Shown: in pieces, positions 19,740 to 29,647 of the stretch | Layout of the letters: every line of letters begins with the position of its first letter | Numbering within the stretch: the stretch's first letter is position 1 | Source of the DNA: Ligilactobacillus pabuli | Lineage (GTDB): Bacteria > Bacillota > Bacilli > Lactobacillales > Lactobacillaceae | Assembly (NCBI RefSeq): GCF_022836475.1 | Contig: NZ_BQXH01000001.1 | Location: 152,220-216,219, forward strand | DNA length: 64,000 nucleotides | Reading direction: 5' to 3' | Position numbers and translations under genes: made by a program | The notes under the pieces: generated by a model | The model's database searches: none | What the model was told of the DNA's origin: nothing | The model's input: only the letters and a program-made list of their open reading frames with translations

Positions 19740-21077
19740 TTAAAGCCCCGCAAATAAATCATTAAAAGCTTCAGCCATCGTTGGGTGGGTATAGATTTGA
19801 TCCCGCAACCCTTCTGCTGGAATGTGATATTGCATTGCCAAGCTGATGAGATTAATTACTTCATAAGACTCCTCAGCATAAATTGTTGCACCAAGGATTT
19901 GGTGATCAGTCGCAGCAACTAGTACTTTGTATTGTCCTCGCGTTTCATGCAAAACTTGTGACTTAGGGATACCAGCGGTTTGCATCTGGTAAACCTCATA
20001 AGCAATCCCTGCTTCTTTCAGCTGGGCTTCTGTTTGTCCAACACTACTAAAGGCCGGTCTTAAGAAAATTGAACTTGCATGGACGGGACGATTTTGCTTA
20101 CTACGAGTCTGATTGCCAAAGAGCTGATTGTCCACGATGCGCCAATCATCTAAGGAAATGTAGGTGAATTGCGGACCACCAGCCACATCTCCGAGCGCCC
20201 AGATTCCACTAACATTAGTTTGCAAAAATTGATCAACCACTATTTCACCCTGGTTGCCAATTTGTAGATCAGTGCGTTCTAGATGTAAATCAGCAATGTT
20301 GGGTGTTCTTCCTGTAGCGACTAATAAAGCATCTGCTGATATTTCTTGCTGACCACTGGCAGTTTGGACTTGTAACGATAAAGCTCCGTCTTGCGCTGCC
20401 ACTTCTGTCAATTCACTGGCTAAATAAAAATTAACTCCATCTTCAATCAAATCTTGTTGTGCTTGTGCAGCTGCTTCTGGTTCAGCGGCTGGTAAAATGT
20501 GGGACTGTTTACCAATCACAGTTACTGCACTGCCAAAGTTAGCGTACATCGATGCAAACTCTAGTCCTATCGGTCCACTCCCTAAAATTGCTAAACGTGG
20601 AATTTGAGTAGTTTGATCCAACAAAGTTTTTGAAGTAAAGACTCGTGGACTATTTTCACGAATCCCGCGAATCTCGGGTAGAATTGGCGTAGAACCAGTA
20701 TTGATAAAGATTCGGTCAGCCGTCAATTGTTCCTCGCCCGATTCATCAGTGACCTTTAGTGTGTGGTTGTCTAAAAACTCAGCCTGGGCATTTAAAACTT
20801 GAGCAGTGGGCTGATCAGCGACTTTATGAAAATTTTTCTGGCGCAATTTTTCCACCATTTGTGTTTTCTGTGTTAGAGCTGCTGAATAGCTCATACCTTT
20901 TTGTGCACTAGTAATGAGGTTCTTGGTCGGCAAACAAGCAACATTAATGCAGGTTCCACCATACATTTCAGCGTCCTTTTCAATCACTAACACTTCTTCG
21001 CCGTGTTTAGCAAAACTACCAGCTAGCGTTTTGCCTGCTTTTCCAAAACCAACGATAATATTCTGATAATGCTTCAT
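19740..21077 (-). CDS. RclA-like FAD/NAD(P)-dependent disulfide reductase
   Basis: Class I pyridine nucleotide-disulfide oxidoreductase of 445 residues. The N-terminus (IIVGFGKAGKTLAG) and redox pair Cys43/Cys48 in YGGTCINVACLPTK match E. coli RclA and the hypothiocyanous-acid reductases far better than lipoamide dehydrogenase. FAD motif GD near LGDVAGG, NAD motif GSGPIGLEFA, and a C-terminal dimer domain ending YTHPTMAEAF are all present. Such enzymes protect host-associated bacteria from hypochlorous or hypothiocyanous stress; that role is inference here. I take ATG at 21077, behind AGGAAGGAAA. Appears monocistronic. Confidence 0.87.
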   Translation of the reverse strand: MKHYQNIIVGFGKAGKTLAGSFAKHGEEVLVIEKDAEMYGGTCINVACLPTKNLITSAQKGMSYSAALTQKTQMVEKLRQKNFHKVADQPTAQVLNAQAEFLDNHTLKVTDESGEEQLTADRIFINTGSTPILPEIRGIRENSPRVFTSKTLLDQTTQIPRLAILGSGPIGLEFASMYANFGSAVTVIGKQSHILPAAEPEAAAQAQQDLIEDGVNFYLASELTEVAAQDGALSLQVQTASGQQEISADALLVATGRTPNIADLHLERTDLQIGNQGEIVVDQFLQTNVSGIWALGDVAGGPQFTYISLDDWRIVDNQLFGNQTRSKQNRPVHASSIFLRPAFSSVGQTEAQLKEAGIAYEVYQMQTAGIPKSQVLHETRGQYKVLVAATDHQILGATIYAEESYEVINLISLAMQYHIPAEGLRDQIYTHPTMAEAFNDLFAGL

Positions 21078-21230
21078 GTTAATTTCCTTCCTAAGTGGGC
21101 ACAATTTACGAGCAAAATTTCCAAGTCTCGCTGTGCCACTTACTTACTATTATATAATTAAAGTCATCCATGGACAACTCAACCGCTCAAATTCATGTAT
21201 ATTAGTTCGCTCACCCAGTAAATTCAACTA

Positions 21231-21279
21231 AAAAAAGGATCCGTTTGAGCTTCCTTTAATCAAGAACTCAAACAGATCC
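21231..21279 (-). terminator. Terminator of the glycerophosphotransferase gene
   Basis: GGATCTGTTTGAG / CTCAAACGGATCC stem then TTTTTTT on the minus strand. Confidence 0.85.
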
Positions 21280-21295
21280 AGATGCTAATTATCAG

Positions 21296-22468
21296 TTAAT
21301 TACCATAAAAATAATTTTCAATCACTCTTTGAACTGCATGCCCATCATTGGCCGTATTCCACAGCTCATTAAAAGTACTAAAATCGCTGCTTGTCAACGG
21401 TTGTAAAAGTTGTTCTTCTAACTGATCAGCTGTTTTAACCAGTCGGCCTGGCAACCATTCGCTAAAGTCTTGTTGAACCCCAACGACTTGGGAGTAATTT
21501 TCAAAATCATAACAATAGAAAATAATTTGCTGCGCATTTTCTAACAAACTATAATCAAAAATCACTGAAGAATAGTCAGTGACCAAGCGTTGAGTAATGA
21601 GCAATAAATCATTGGTCGAAAAATCATCGACCCAGACCACATGCGGCAAACTTAACTTTTTGAGTTCGGCCGCTTTTTCTTTAACATGTGGATGTAATTT
21701 CATGACGACCACTTGTTTTTGATTCAAGTGAGCCAACATCTCCGTAAAGTCGGCTGGCAAATCAAAATAGATTTCACCAGTCGCGGTTTCCCGGTATGTT
21801 GGTGCATATAAAATAATTTCTTTATCTTGTAATTCAGGATGTTGCTGCAAAATTTGCTTTCTTTTATGGGCTTTTTTCTCCTTAGCAAATAACAAATCAG
21901 TGCGGGGATAGCCTAAAACTTGCATTTTTTCCATTGATTGGTGGTAACTATTACAAAAAACTTCCGCCATTTGCGTCGAACCAACCACAAAATCATCGAA
22001 CTGATCATAAACTTTTTGGAACCGATTCTTATCTCCGGTTGAGCGGTCTTTTGTCCGCGGTTCTTCCCAGCCAAAAGTTTTAACTGCTCCATTAGCGTGC
22101 CAGAGCTGGATCACTCGTGTTTGTTCTTTATTAAAGACACATCCGCCTAGAAAAGCATAATAATTATCAGCAAAAACTAAGCGAGCCTGTAAAACTACCT
22201 TTAACTGATGGATCAAAAAAAATCCTCCGTCAGAAAACTGGCTGCAAGTAATACCGTGTTCTCGCAACTGTTTTGCACTCGCTTGACAATTTGGCCGATA
22301 CAAAACGGTTAAGCGGCCCCCTGGTTCCTGACGCACTCGCCTGGCTAAACGAATAATAAAGTCCTCATTTCCGGCAAAGCTTAATAAATAAACCACTCCA
22401 CTGGTCTGCTTCTTAGAAATCAACCGTGAACAAAACATGATCAGCCACAAATAAATTGTTTTAAACAT
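21296..22468 (-). CDS. CDP-glycerol glycerophosphotransferase family protein (TagB/TagF-like)
   Basis: Member of the family that transfers glycerol-phosphate (or ribitol-phosphate) from the CDP-activated form onto lipid-linked teichoic-acid intermediates at the cytoplasmic membrane face. Seen in 390 residues: VIQLWHANGAVKTFGW, GYPRTD, LYAPTYRE, MKLHPHV and the C-terminal TDYSSVIFDY, the ordered motifs of this family. The single-domain length fits a TagB-type primase rather than a full polymerase. It begins 23 bases after the YitT gene and probably shares its transcript; no other teichoic-acid genes are nearby, so the exact acceptor is unknown. Confidence 0.87.
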   Translation of the reverse strand: MFKTIYLWLIMFCSRLISKKQTSGVVYLLSFAGNEDFIIRLARRVRQEPGGRLTVLYRPNCQASAKQLREHGITCSQFSDGGFFLIHQLKVVLQARLVFADNYYAFLGGCVFNKEQTRVIQLWHANGAVKTFGWEEPRTKDRSTGDKNRFQKVYDQFDDFVVGSTQMAEVFCNSYHQSMEKMQVLGYPRTDLLFAKEKKAHKRKQILQQHPELQDKEIILYAPTYRETATGEIYFDLPADFTEMLAHLNQKQVVVMKLHPHVKEKAAELKKLSLPHVVWVDDFSTNDLLLITQRLVTDYSSVIFDYSLLENAQQIIFYCYDFENYSQVVGVQQDFSEWLPGRLVKTADQLEEQLLQPLTSSDFSTFNELWNTANDGHAVQRVIENYFYGN

Positions 22469-22491
22469 TAAAAAAGTCCCATCTCCGATCG

Positions 22492-23364
22492 TTAAAGCTC
22501 GGGTTCATAGAAATGACCCATAATATGCACATTTTCCGCAATACTTACGAAAGCATGCGGGTCGGCTTCGTGCATTGCCCGCTGTAATTCAGGTTGTTCA
22601 TAACGTGAGATCACGGTAAACAAGATCGTTTTAGCGTCATGTTTATAGGCGCCTTCAGCACCGTGAACGATCGTTACCCCTCGCCGTAATCTGGTTTGCA
22701 ATGAATCGATCACACTATTCGGCCGAGAAGTCACGATCATCACCTGCATTTTCTTTTGTCTGGTATAAACCATATCCATGACCTTAGCGTTAACTACCAG
22801 ACCTAACGCAGAGTAAAATGCATAGGGCCAGCCAAACATAAAGCCGGCTGCTAGAACGATCAAAGCGTTAAACAACATATTGATCGTCCCAATGGATTTT
22901 CCGGTGTGCTTTTTGATCACTAATCCTAAAATATCCAGGCCACCGGTTGAGATCCCATTTTTTAGCGCTAATCCTGTCCCAAAACCATTTACTGCCCCAC
23001 CAAAAATAGCACAAATGATCGGGTCAGTGGTCAGATCGATCGGATGCATAAATTTGATCATGATACTTGAAAATACAACTGCGAGAAAAGTAAAAACGGT
23101 GAATCTATGGCCAATCTGTCTCCAAGCTAAAACAAACAACGGCACATTTAATGCAAACAACCAAAAAGCTGTTGTCAGCGGTAACGAATTGTTTTTACAA
23201 ATCGTAGCTAGTAACTGAGCTAAACCTGTAATTCCCGAAGAATAAATATGTCCAGGAGTCCAAAAAAAGTTCATTGCAATTGAAACGATGATTCCGTATA
23301 AAAACGCCGTTGATGCCCGCATCACATAGGCATGTCTTTTCCAGATCTGTTGCAATTCATCCAT
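22492..23364 (-). CDS. YitT family membrane protein (DUF161/DUF2179)
   Basis: A 290-residue protein with about five or six N-terminal membrane helices (to residue 200) containing GAVNGFGTGLALKNGISTGG, the family signature, then a cytoplasmic DUF2179 domain (residues 205-285) with TRLRRGVTIVHGAEGAY. Function is unresolved; related proteins are annotated as transporters. AGGAGA lies upstream of the start at a longish spacing. Probably cotranscribed with the glycerophosphotransferase gene downstream. Confidence 0.9.
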   Translation of the reverse strand: MDELQQIWKRHAYVMRASTAFLYGIIVSIAMNFFWTPGHIYSSGITGLAQLLATICKNNSLPLTTAFWLFALNVPLFVLAWRQIGHRFTVFTFLAVVFSSIMIKFMHPIDLTTDPIICAIFGGAVNGFGTGLALKNGISTGGLDILGLVIKKHTGKSIGTINMLFNALIVLAAGFMFGWPYAFYSALGLVVNAKVMDMVYTRQKKMQVMIVTSRPNSVIDSLQTRLRRGVTIVHGAEGAYKHDAKTILFTVISRYEQPELQRAMHEADPHAFVSIAENVHIMGHFYEPEL

Positions 23365-23468
23365 TGATTTATATGTGTTCTCCTTTTTCGTAAAATTCTT
23401 GCTGCTTTTTTATCGAATTCCATTTGATTATACTAAACATTATACCAATCCAATTTCAGAATACCAAA

Positions 23469-23497
23469 GGTTCTTTACCCCCGGGTTCTTTACCCCA
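23469..23497. repeat. Tandem 14-base duplication
   Basis: GGTTCTTTACCCCC is followed at once by GGGTTCTTTACCCC; short tandem duplication in the gap between the aspS terminator and the YitT gene. No function suggested. Confidence 0.5.
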
Positions 23498-23512
23498 GCA
23501 AAAATTTGATTT

Positions 23513-23542
23513 AAAAAAAGAGCCTCCGTGATAGGAGACTCC
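23513..23542 (-). terminator. aspS terminator
   Basis: GAGTCTCC / GGAGGCTC stem followed by TTTTTTT on the minus strand, 9 bases after the aspS stop. Confidence 0.85.
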
Positions 23543-23550
23543 AAATTGAC

Positions 23551-25341
23551 CTATTCTTCAGGTCGGTTAACTTTCGCATCAGCAGGGATATCTGTTTGTA
23601 AGAACAGTTCACCTAATTGTTTGTCCGAAACAAAACTAGGTGCGTTCGTCAATGGTTCTGCAGCCTTTGAATTCTTCGGATATGCAATGACTTCACGAAT
23701 ATTATTGCGACCAGCCAAGAGCATGGCGAAACGGTCTAAGCCAAGAGCTAAACCACCATGTGGTGGGAAACCATAATCTAAAGCTTCCATGAACCAGCCA
23801 AATTGTTCTTCAGCCTTCTCCTTTGTAAAATCAAGGGCTTTAAACATCTGTTCCTGGATGTCACGGCGGTGAATACGGATCGAACCGCCACCAAGTTCGT
23901 AACCATTCAAGACAATATCATAACTTTGTGCATGACATTGATGTGGATCAGTCTTTAATAATTCCAAATCTTCTTCATTTGGCATAGTAAATGGATGGTG
24001 AGCTGCAATATAGCGTCCAAAGTCTTCACTGTATTCAAATAATGGCCAATCAACGACCCAGATAAAGGCAAAATCACTTTCATCGATCATATCCATTTCT
24101 TTAGCGATCGAAGTCCGCAAGTAACCCAAGGCATCGGCAACAACTTTAGCTTTATCAGCAACAAACAAAATCAAGTCGCCCTCATGAGCTTCAACAGCTG
24201 CGGTAATACTGTCTGCTTTATCCTTAAAGAATTTAGCAATTGGTCCTTGTAAACCATCAGCAGTAACTTTGACCCAGGCTAAGCCCTTAGCACCATAGCG
24301 CTTGATGTAGTCTTGTTTAGCATCGATCTGTTTCCGTGAATATGCTTGAGCACCATTCGGAACAGCAATGGCTTTAACTTGGCCGCCATCTGCTAATACA
24401 GAGTCAAAAACTTTAAAGCCGGCGTCTGCAACTACAGAAGACATATCATGTAATTCCATGGCAAAACGAATATCCGGCTTATCGGAACCGAACCGGTCCA
24501 TCGCTTCGTTCCATGTGATCCGTGGAATTGGTGTGGTCAAGTCAAAGTCAACGGCTTCTTTCATAACAGCCTTCAAAAGTCCTTCAGTCATTTCCTGAAT
24601 TTCTTCTGCCGTCATAAATGATGTTTCTAAATCGATCTGAGTAAATTCAGGTTGACGGTCACCACGTAAATCTTCGTCGCGGAAGCAACGAGCGATTTGA
24701 TAGTAGCGATCAAAACCTGCACCCATCAGTAATTGTTTAAATAACTGCGGTGACTGTGGCAAAGCATAAAAATGACCTGGATAAACTCGTGATGGTACCA
24801 AATAATCCCGAGCACCTTCTGGAGTTGATTTTGTCAGATAAGGCGTTTCGATATCAACAAAGTCATTGCTGTCTAAGTAACGGTGAACAGCTTGGGTGAT
24901 CCGGTTTCTGATCAACAAGCCTCGTTGCATTTCTGGCCGACGCAAGTCCAAATAACGGTACTTCAAACGTAAGTCATCTGAAGCAGTGATGCCATCTTGA
25001 ATATCAAACGGCGGTGTTTTAGCCTTATTCAAGACATTGATCTGGTGAACTTCCACTTCAACCTTACCCGTTTTCATCTCTGGGTTGATCGCACCGTCTG
25101 CTCGCGCAACGACTTTCCCAGCAATTTCTAGCACATATTCACTCCGCAAGGTATCGGCAACTTCCAAAGCCTTGGCGTCAAATTCTTGACTAAAAACTAA
25201 CTGGACAATTCCTTTTCTATCTCTTAAATCAATAAAAATTAAGTTCCCTAGGTCTCTTCTTTTTTGGACCCAGCCTTTGAGGACAACGTCTTGGCCTAAA
25301 TAAGACTCATCGACCGCTCCTGCATATGTTGTTCTTTTCAT
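23551..25341 (-). CDS. aspS: Aspartyl-tRNA synthetase
   Basis: Class IIb synthetase that charges tRNA-Asp; 596 residues with N-terminal OB anticodon-binding domain ([14 protein letters not shown]), motif 2 ([17 protein letters not shown]), the bacterial GAD insert, and motif 3 ([13 protein letters not shown]). Follows hisS by 6 bases and is transcribed with it behind one T-box leader. Confidence 0.97.
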   Translation of the reverse strand: MKRTTYAGAVDESYLGQDVVLKGWVQKRRDLGNLIFIDLRDRKGIVQLVFSQEFDAKALEVADTLRSEYVLEIAGKVVARADGAINPEMKTGKVEVEVHQINVLNKAKTPPFDIQDGITASDDLRLKYRYLDLRRPEMQRGLLIRNRITQAVHRYLDSNDFVDIETPYLTKSTPEGARDYLVPSRVYPGHFYALPQSPQLFKQLLMGAGFDRYYQIARCFRDEDLRGDRQPEFTQIDLETSFMTAEEIQEMTEGLLKAVMKEAVDFDLTTPIPRITWNEAMDRFGSDKPDIRFAMELHDMSSVVADAGFKVFDSVLADGGQVKAIAVPNGAQAYSRKQIDAKQDYIKRYGAKGLAWVKVTADGLQGPIAKFFKDKADSITAAVEAHEGDLILFVADKAKVVADALGYLRTSIAKEMDMIDESDFAFIWVVDWPLFEYSEDFGRYIAAHHPFTMPNEEDLELLKTDPHQCHAQSYDIVLNGYELGGGSIRIHRRDIQEQMFKALDFTKEKAEEQFGWFMEALDYGFPPHGGLALGLDRFAMLLAGRNNIREVIAYPKNSKAAEPLTNAPSFVSDKQLGELFLQTDIPADAKVNRPEE

Positions 25342-25347
25342 GAGTAA

Positions 25348-26646
25348 CTAGTTCTCCTTTTCAGCTAAAATTGCTTCGGCTTGTCCAAAATCAGTATAGA
25401 TTTGTTCCAAGTCAATTGCTTCTTGATGCCCATTGGCCATGTTCTTTAAGTTGGCCTTGTGTTGCTCTAATTCTTCTTGACCAATCGTTAAAGTATAAGC
25501 AGCATTGGCCTTGCTGGCAGCTTTAAACTGACCCTTAGGCTTTTTGTCCAAATAATCACGGTCAGCACTAAAACCTTGTTGTCGTAGAGCTTGCACTAGT
25601 TTTAAACTAGCCGCATTTGTTTCTGCGCCAATTCCTACCACGTAAACATCCAAATCATGTTGTTCGTTTAAGTCAATTCCTTCAGCTGCAAGGATCAGCA
25701 ACAAACGTTCGACCCCTAAACCAAAACCAACACCTGGTGTTTCTGGTCCGCCTAATTGTTCAACTAAACCGTTATAACGGCCACCCGCACAAACAGTCGT
25801 CCATTTTCCACCGAAGGCTTTAGAATCTGACATTACTTCAAAGATGGTATGGTTATAGTAATCTAGACCACGAACCATATTTGAGTCAACTTCATATGGA
25901 ATGTTGAGTGCATCCAAATACTCTTTGACCTGAGTAAAATGTTCTGTGGCAGCTGGTGTCAAATAATCTAAAATCGATGGCGCATCTGCCACAATTTTTT
26001 GATCGTTAGCATCTTTACTGTCTAAAACTCGTAAAGGATTTTTGTGCAAACGTTCCTTGGAGTCTGCTGACAATTCTGCTTCATGCGGTTCCAAGTATGC
26101 GATCAATGCCTGACGATAGTTTTGACGAGACTCATTATCACCCAAAGTATTTAGGCTGAGCTTCAAACTATTTAGGCCAACACTTTGTAATAAGGCCATC
26201 GCTAAAGTAACAACTTCAACATCTAAAGCTGGTGAATCAGACCCAAAAGCTTCAACCCCGATTTGATGGAACTGGCGCAACCGGCCTGATTGCGGACGTT
26301 CATATCTAAACATCGGTCCCATATAGAAAGTCTTAAAAGGTTTTTGGATTTCTGGTCCATAGAGTTTATTTTCTACATAAGCTCGAACGATTCCCGCTGT
26401 TCCTTCAGGACGCAAGGTAATGTGTCGGTTACCTTTATCAAAAAAATCGTACATTTCTTTAGTAACAATATCAGATGTTTCCCCAGAAGTGCGGGAAAAA
26501 ACATCAAAACTTTCAAACATTGGTGTGCGCATTTCTTGGTAACGATATTTTTTAAAAACTTCTCGCGCTAAGCTTTCAACCGCTGCCCACTGAGTTGCTT
26601 CATTGGGCAAAATATCTGCGGTGCCCTTTGGACGTTGATATTTCAT
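25348..26646 (-). CDS. hisS: Histidyl-tRNA synthetase
   Basis: Class II synthetase for tRNA-His. The 432-residue protein begins [14 protein letters not shown] and carries motif 2 ([19 protein letters not shown]), the histidine motifs [11 protein letters not shown] and GGRYNGL, and a C-terminal anticodon-binding domain. ATG at 26646 is chosen because AGGAGG is 6 bases before it; the upstream Met 5 codons earlier overlaps that site. First gene of the T-box-controlled hisS-aspS operon. Confidence 0.97.
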   Translation of the reverse strand: MKYQRPKGTADILPNEATQWAAVESLAREVFKKYRYQEMRTPMFESFDVFSRTSGETSDIVTKEMYDFFDKGNRHITLRPEGTAGIVRAYVENKLYGPEIQKPFKTFYMGPMFRYERPQSGRLRQFHQIGVEAFGSDSPALDVEVVTLAMALLQSVGLNSLKLSLNTLGDNESRQNYRQALIAYLEPHEAELSADSKERLHKNPLRVLDSKDANDQKIVADAPSILDYLTPAATEHFTQVKEYLDALNIPYEVDSNMVRGLDYYNHTIFEVMSDSKAFGGKWTTVCAGGRYNGLVEQLGGPETPGVGFGLGVERLLLILAAEGIDLNEQHDLDVYVVGIGAETNAASLKLVQALRQQGFSADRDYLDKKPKGQFKAASKANAAYTLTIGQEELEQHKANLKNMANGHQEAIDLEQIYTDFGQAEAILAEKEN

Positions 26647-26782
26647 AATACTCCTCCTCAAATCTCTATCAATTCTCTGCCAACAAACTAATCAAACCAA
26701 GTTCAACAAGTTTTGCCAGTGTAAAATTCTAATTAATTTTCAAGCCAAGACTTTTGACCGTCAAAAACAGCTGCAGACAAAC

Positions 26783-26991
26783 AAAAAGCCCCTGCCAAGT
26801 CATAAATTGACTCGAACAAGGGCGCAGTTCTGCACGGTACCACCTTAATTTATTACTTCGCGATAACGCTGCGTGCGGTATGTTGCCATACGCCTTAAAA
26901 GTGTCTTCATCTGCAGAACCAGGCGAGGATCTCAGCTATCCCTCGTTCTCTGACAAGTTCTTTTTAAATTACTATTCTTTCTCAACGGCTT
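26783..26991 (-). promoter_or_regulatory. T-box leader of hisS-aspS
   Basis: Minus-strand leader with T-box core AAGGTGGTACCGTGC (26833-26847) and a terminator hairpin GCCC...GAGTC / GACT...GGGGC followed by TTTTT. In the predicted specifier region the minus strand reads GAAGACACTT (GACAC at 26901-26905), so an Asp codon GAC and a His codon CAC overlap by one base. Either tRNA might therefore be sensed. Confidence 0.9.
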
Positions 26992-26997
26992 TTTTTC

Positions 26998-27026
26998 AGT
27001 ATACAAACAAAAAAAATGAAAATCAA
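26998..27026 (-). promoter_or_regulatory. Promoter of the hisS-aspS T-box transcript
   Basis: Minus-strand -35 TTGATT (27021-27026), 17 bases, -10 TATACT (26998-27003). Confidence 0.7.
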
Positions 27027-27175
27027 GTCTTTCCCCAAATTCTCCCTGAAATCATGCCTTTTTTTGGGAAATAAGTAAAATTATTTCATCTTTTTCTGTT
27101 AAAAACCCTGAAGTCTTGTATAATATTTTGTGTATAACTAATTTACCCAGGTAATTAATGTGGATGGTGTGATCA

Positions 27176-28036
27176 ATGCAAAGAATTAAACACGGGACAA
27201 AAATTCCCCTTAATCAAATTATCTTATTAGGAATCATCGTACTTCTAGCAGGAATTTTAACTTATCGAATGGTCTCTTATTTCAAACAAGTTGAAGTTCA
27301 AACTACTCAGGCAGTACTTAAAAAAGGTCCAGGAATTGAAACTAAAGACCGCTTTACCCTTACACAAGGGCAGCGTCTACGAGTACTGAAAACTAAACAA
27401 CATTGGCTCTATGTGAAAACCGATGATGATCAATTAGGCTGGGTTGCTGATTGGATGCTATCGCCTTCTTATAAAAATCCGCTCGACTCTTTATCTGATG
27501 CAACCATTGTAATTGATGCAGGTCATGGGGGGCATGATTCAGGAGCTCTTTCTAATTCAAAAAAGGAAGAAAAAGTTTATACTTTACGCTACGCTAAACA
27601 AGTCGCCAAAAAATTACGGTTACATGGTGCCAAAGTTTATCTGACTCGTACTGAGGATCAAACCGTTAGTTTAGGTGCTCGCCCTCGCTTGGCAGAACAA
27701 GTCCATGCGGACGCTTTTATTAGTTTCCATTTTGACTCAGCTCCTCAAGCTAACGTTGCTTCCGGTTACACGACTTATTACTTCAACAAAGGACCATCAT
27801 TGAAACTCGCTAATACGATCAACGGGCACTTTGAAGACCTTGGTTTAGACAATCGTGGCGTTGATCTGGGTGATTTTCTGGTGATTAGAGATAATTCTCG
27901 TCCTGCAGTCTTACTTGAAATGGGCTATATCAACTCTGAGCGAGACTTTGAGAAAATCAAGTCGCATGCTTATCAAAATAAAGTTACCAGCCAAGTCGTT
28001 GCTGGTTTAAAAGACTATTTTCATCATGAAGAATAA
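27176..28036 (+). CDS. N-acetylmuramoyl-L-alanine amidase with SH3b domain
   Basis: Zinc amidase (Amidase_3) that cleaves the bond between MurNAc and the stem peptide of peptidoglycan. Layout in 286 residues: membrane anchor (12-32), bacterial SH3 domain (about 40-98), then the catalytic domain with IDAGHGGHDSG (His117), a Glu at about 131, SFHFDS (near 187) and LLEMGY (near 253), the expected zinc and catalytic residues. The N-terminal helix has no clear cleavage site, so it is probably membrane-tethered outside the cell. Monocistronic, with a terminator after it. Confidence 0.93.
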   Translation: MQRIKHGTKIPLNQIILLGIIVLLAGILTYRMVSYFKQVEVQTTQAVLKKGPGIETKDRFTLTQGQRLRVLKTKQHWLYVKTDDDQLGWVADWMLSPSYKNPLDSLSDATIVIDAGHGGHDSGALSNSKKEEKVYTLRYAKQVAKKLRLHGAKVYLTRTEDQTVSLGARPRLAEQVHADAFISFHFDSAPQANVASGYTTYYFNKGPSLKLANTINGHFEDLGLDNRGVDLGDFLVIRDNSRPAVLLEMGYINSERDFEKIKSHAYQNKVTSQVVAGLKDYFHHEE

Positions 28037-28077
28037 AACAGAGCGAAAAACTCGGTTAGAAGCTAAGCGGGCCCACT

Positions 28078-28126
28078 AAAAATACCCCTGTACCGGCATT
28101 TATGTCAGTGCAAGGGTATTTTTTCT
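28078..28126 (+). terminator. Amidase gene terminator
   Basis: AAAATACCC / GGGTATTTT outer stem with further inner pairing, followed by a T-run. Confidence 0.75.
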
Positions 28127-28168
28127 TTCTCAATGCTTAGAAGTTCATCACACCATGCTGAATTCTAA

Positions 28169-29122
28169 CTAGGCGTGGGGACGAATCCAATCTACAGCCA
28201 CATTCATGGCTAAGCGACACGCATCAGTAGTGTCTAACTCATTTTTTAAAACAAAGTCGTGAATCGTTGCCTGTAAGCGGATCTGCACGGTTTTAACATG
28301 GGCATCCCGAATTTTCCGGGCTAGAGCCTCTCCTTCATCCCGGACCACATCAGCTTCAGCTGAAATCACTAAAGTCTCAGGTAAAGCAGCTAACTGCTCT
28401 TTGGCAGCCAATAAAGGAGAAAAATCAACCGAATTTCCAGCAGCTTGCGGTCCCAAATAATGATCCCACGACCATTTCATTTGCGTTCGTGTTAAACTAT
28501 ATCCGCCTGCAAAACTGATATATGAAAAAGTGTCAAAATTATAATTCACAACCGGATAAAACAGACACATTTTATAAATGGGTAATTGCTGTGCTTCTGT
28601 TTGTAAAGCCAAAGAAACAGCCATTCCCCCTCCAACATCATCGCCACTAAGAATTAACCGCCGCAAATTTAAGTGATATTTAGCAGCCAACAATGGTAGT
28701 TGTTTAAAAACAGCTAATAATTGCTGATTTTGGACCGGTGCCTGAGCTTCAGGTGCCAAACTATATTCTGGGAACACTAAACAGACTCGACTCCGAACGG
28801 TAATTTCTCTGATCAACTTATTATATGAATGATGATCACCCGCGATAAACTGCCCACCATGAATATAAAAAACAACCGGCAGCTGCTCATCTTGCCGTAT
28901 ATCAGTCGGAAAAAGCAGATAAACTCTAACCTGACCCAACTTTGGGCCCAAATCAATAGTTTCAGCTTTAAATTGAACCTGATGCAAATAGACCGGCGAT
29001 TTTTGTTCTAATGCGAGTCGTTGACGGACCACATTAATTGAAATCGTCGTCGGGACAAAATTCATCCGTTTTGCACGTTCACAAACTTCACGAGCTTCTG
29101 GTTCAAGTGAAATTAAAGCCAT
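28169..29122 (-). CDS. Alpha/beta hydrolase, hormone-sensitive-lipase type, nucleophile Ser replaced by Asp
   Basis: A 317-residue alpha/beta-hydrolase. The oxyanion motif HGG (88-90), catalytic acid region ADVVRDEG (257-264) and histidine in TIHDF (His288) all match the HSL/esterase family. But the nucleophile elbow, normally GDSAGG, reads GDDVGG (160-165): Asp162 stands where Ser should be. The codon is an unambiguous GAT. It may be a pseudoenzyme or use Asp as nucleophile, as haloalkane dehalogenases do. Start ATG follows GAGAGGT. It sits between the amidase and dtd with no obvious operon partner. Confidence 0.85.
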   Translation of the reverse strand: MALISLEPEAREVCERAKRMNFVPTTISINVVRQRLALEQKSPVYLHQVQFKAETIDLGPKLGQVRVYLLFPTDIRQDEQLPVVFYIHGGQFIAGDHHSYNKLIREITVRSRVCLVFPEYSLAPEAQAPVQNQQLLAVFKQLPLLAAKYHLNLRRLILSGDDVGGGMAVSLALQTEAQQLPIYKMCLFYPVVNYNFDTFSYISFAGGYSLTRTQMKWSWDHYLGPQAAGNSVDFSPLLAAKEQLAALPETLVISAEADVVRDEGEALARKIRDAHVKTVQIRLQATIHDFVLKNELDTTDACRLAMNVAVDWIRPHA

Positions 29123-29167
29123 CTAAACTACCTCTCTATTTTCAATTCAGGACTAAGTTAACTAAAT

Positions 29168-29620
29168 CTATAGGTCAATTTCAGCGGTATCATAAATAAT
29201 TGTGACTGGCCCATCATTTTGCAAATAAACCTGCATATCAGCACCAAATACACCACTGGCTACAGTTAAGCCACTCTCACGTAAACGCTGATTAAATAAG
29301 TCATAGTTTTTAGCTGCCAAAGTTGGTTCCTGTGCATTGGAGAATCCAGGACGGTTCCCTTTTTTGGTCTCAGCATATAAGGTGAATTGAGAAACTGATA
29401 AAATCTCCCCTGAAACCTGGGCCAAACTTTGATTCATTTTTCCGTCTGCATCACTAAAAACTCGCAGTTTAGCAATTTTGTTAGCACAGTAGTTAATTTC
29501 TTTTTCACCATCGCCATTGGTAAAACCAACTAATAAAACAAAGCCATGGTCAATTTGTCCGACGATTTTTTCGTCAATTTCAACCCGTGCTGCTTGACTT
29601 CTTTGAACTACAACTCGCAC
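29168..29620 (-). CDS. dtd: D-aminoacyl-tRNA deacylase
   Basis: Hydrolyses D-amino acids (and glycine mischarged on tRNA-Ala) from tRNA. Family motifs SQFTLYA and NDGPVTI are present. I start at GTG 29620, giving 150 residues beginning with the typical RVVVQRS; AAAGGA lies 9 bases before it. The ATG at 29638 is upstream of that site and would give an atypical N-terminus. Follows rel by 27 bases, the classic rel-dtd firmicute pair. Confidence 0.94.
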   Translation of the reverse strand: MRVVVQRSQAARVEIDEKIVGQIDHGFVLLVGFTNGDGEKEINYCANKIAKLRVFSDADGKMNQSLAQVSGEILSVSQFTLYAETKKGNRPGFSNAQEPTLAAKNYDLFNQRLRESGLTVASGVFGADMQVYLQNDGPVTIIYDTAEIDL

Positions 29621-29647
29621 TACATCCATTCCTTTCACATCATTTAA

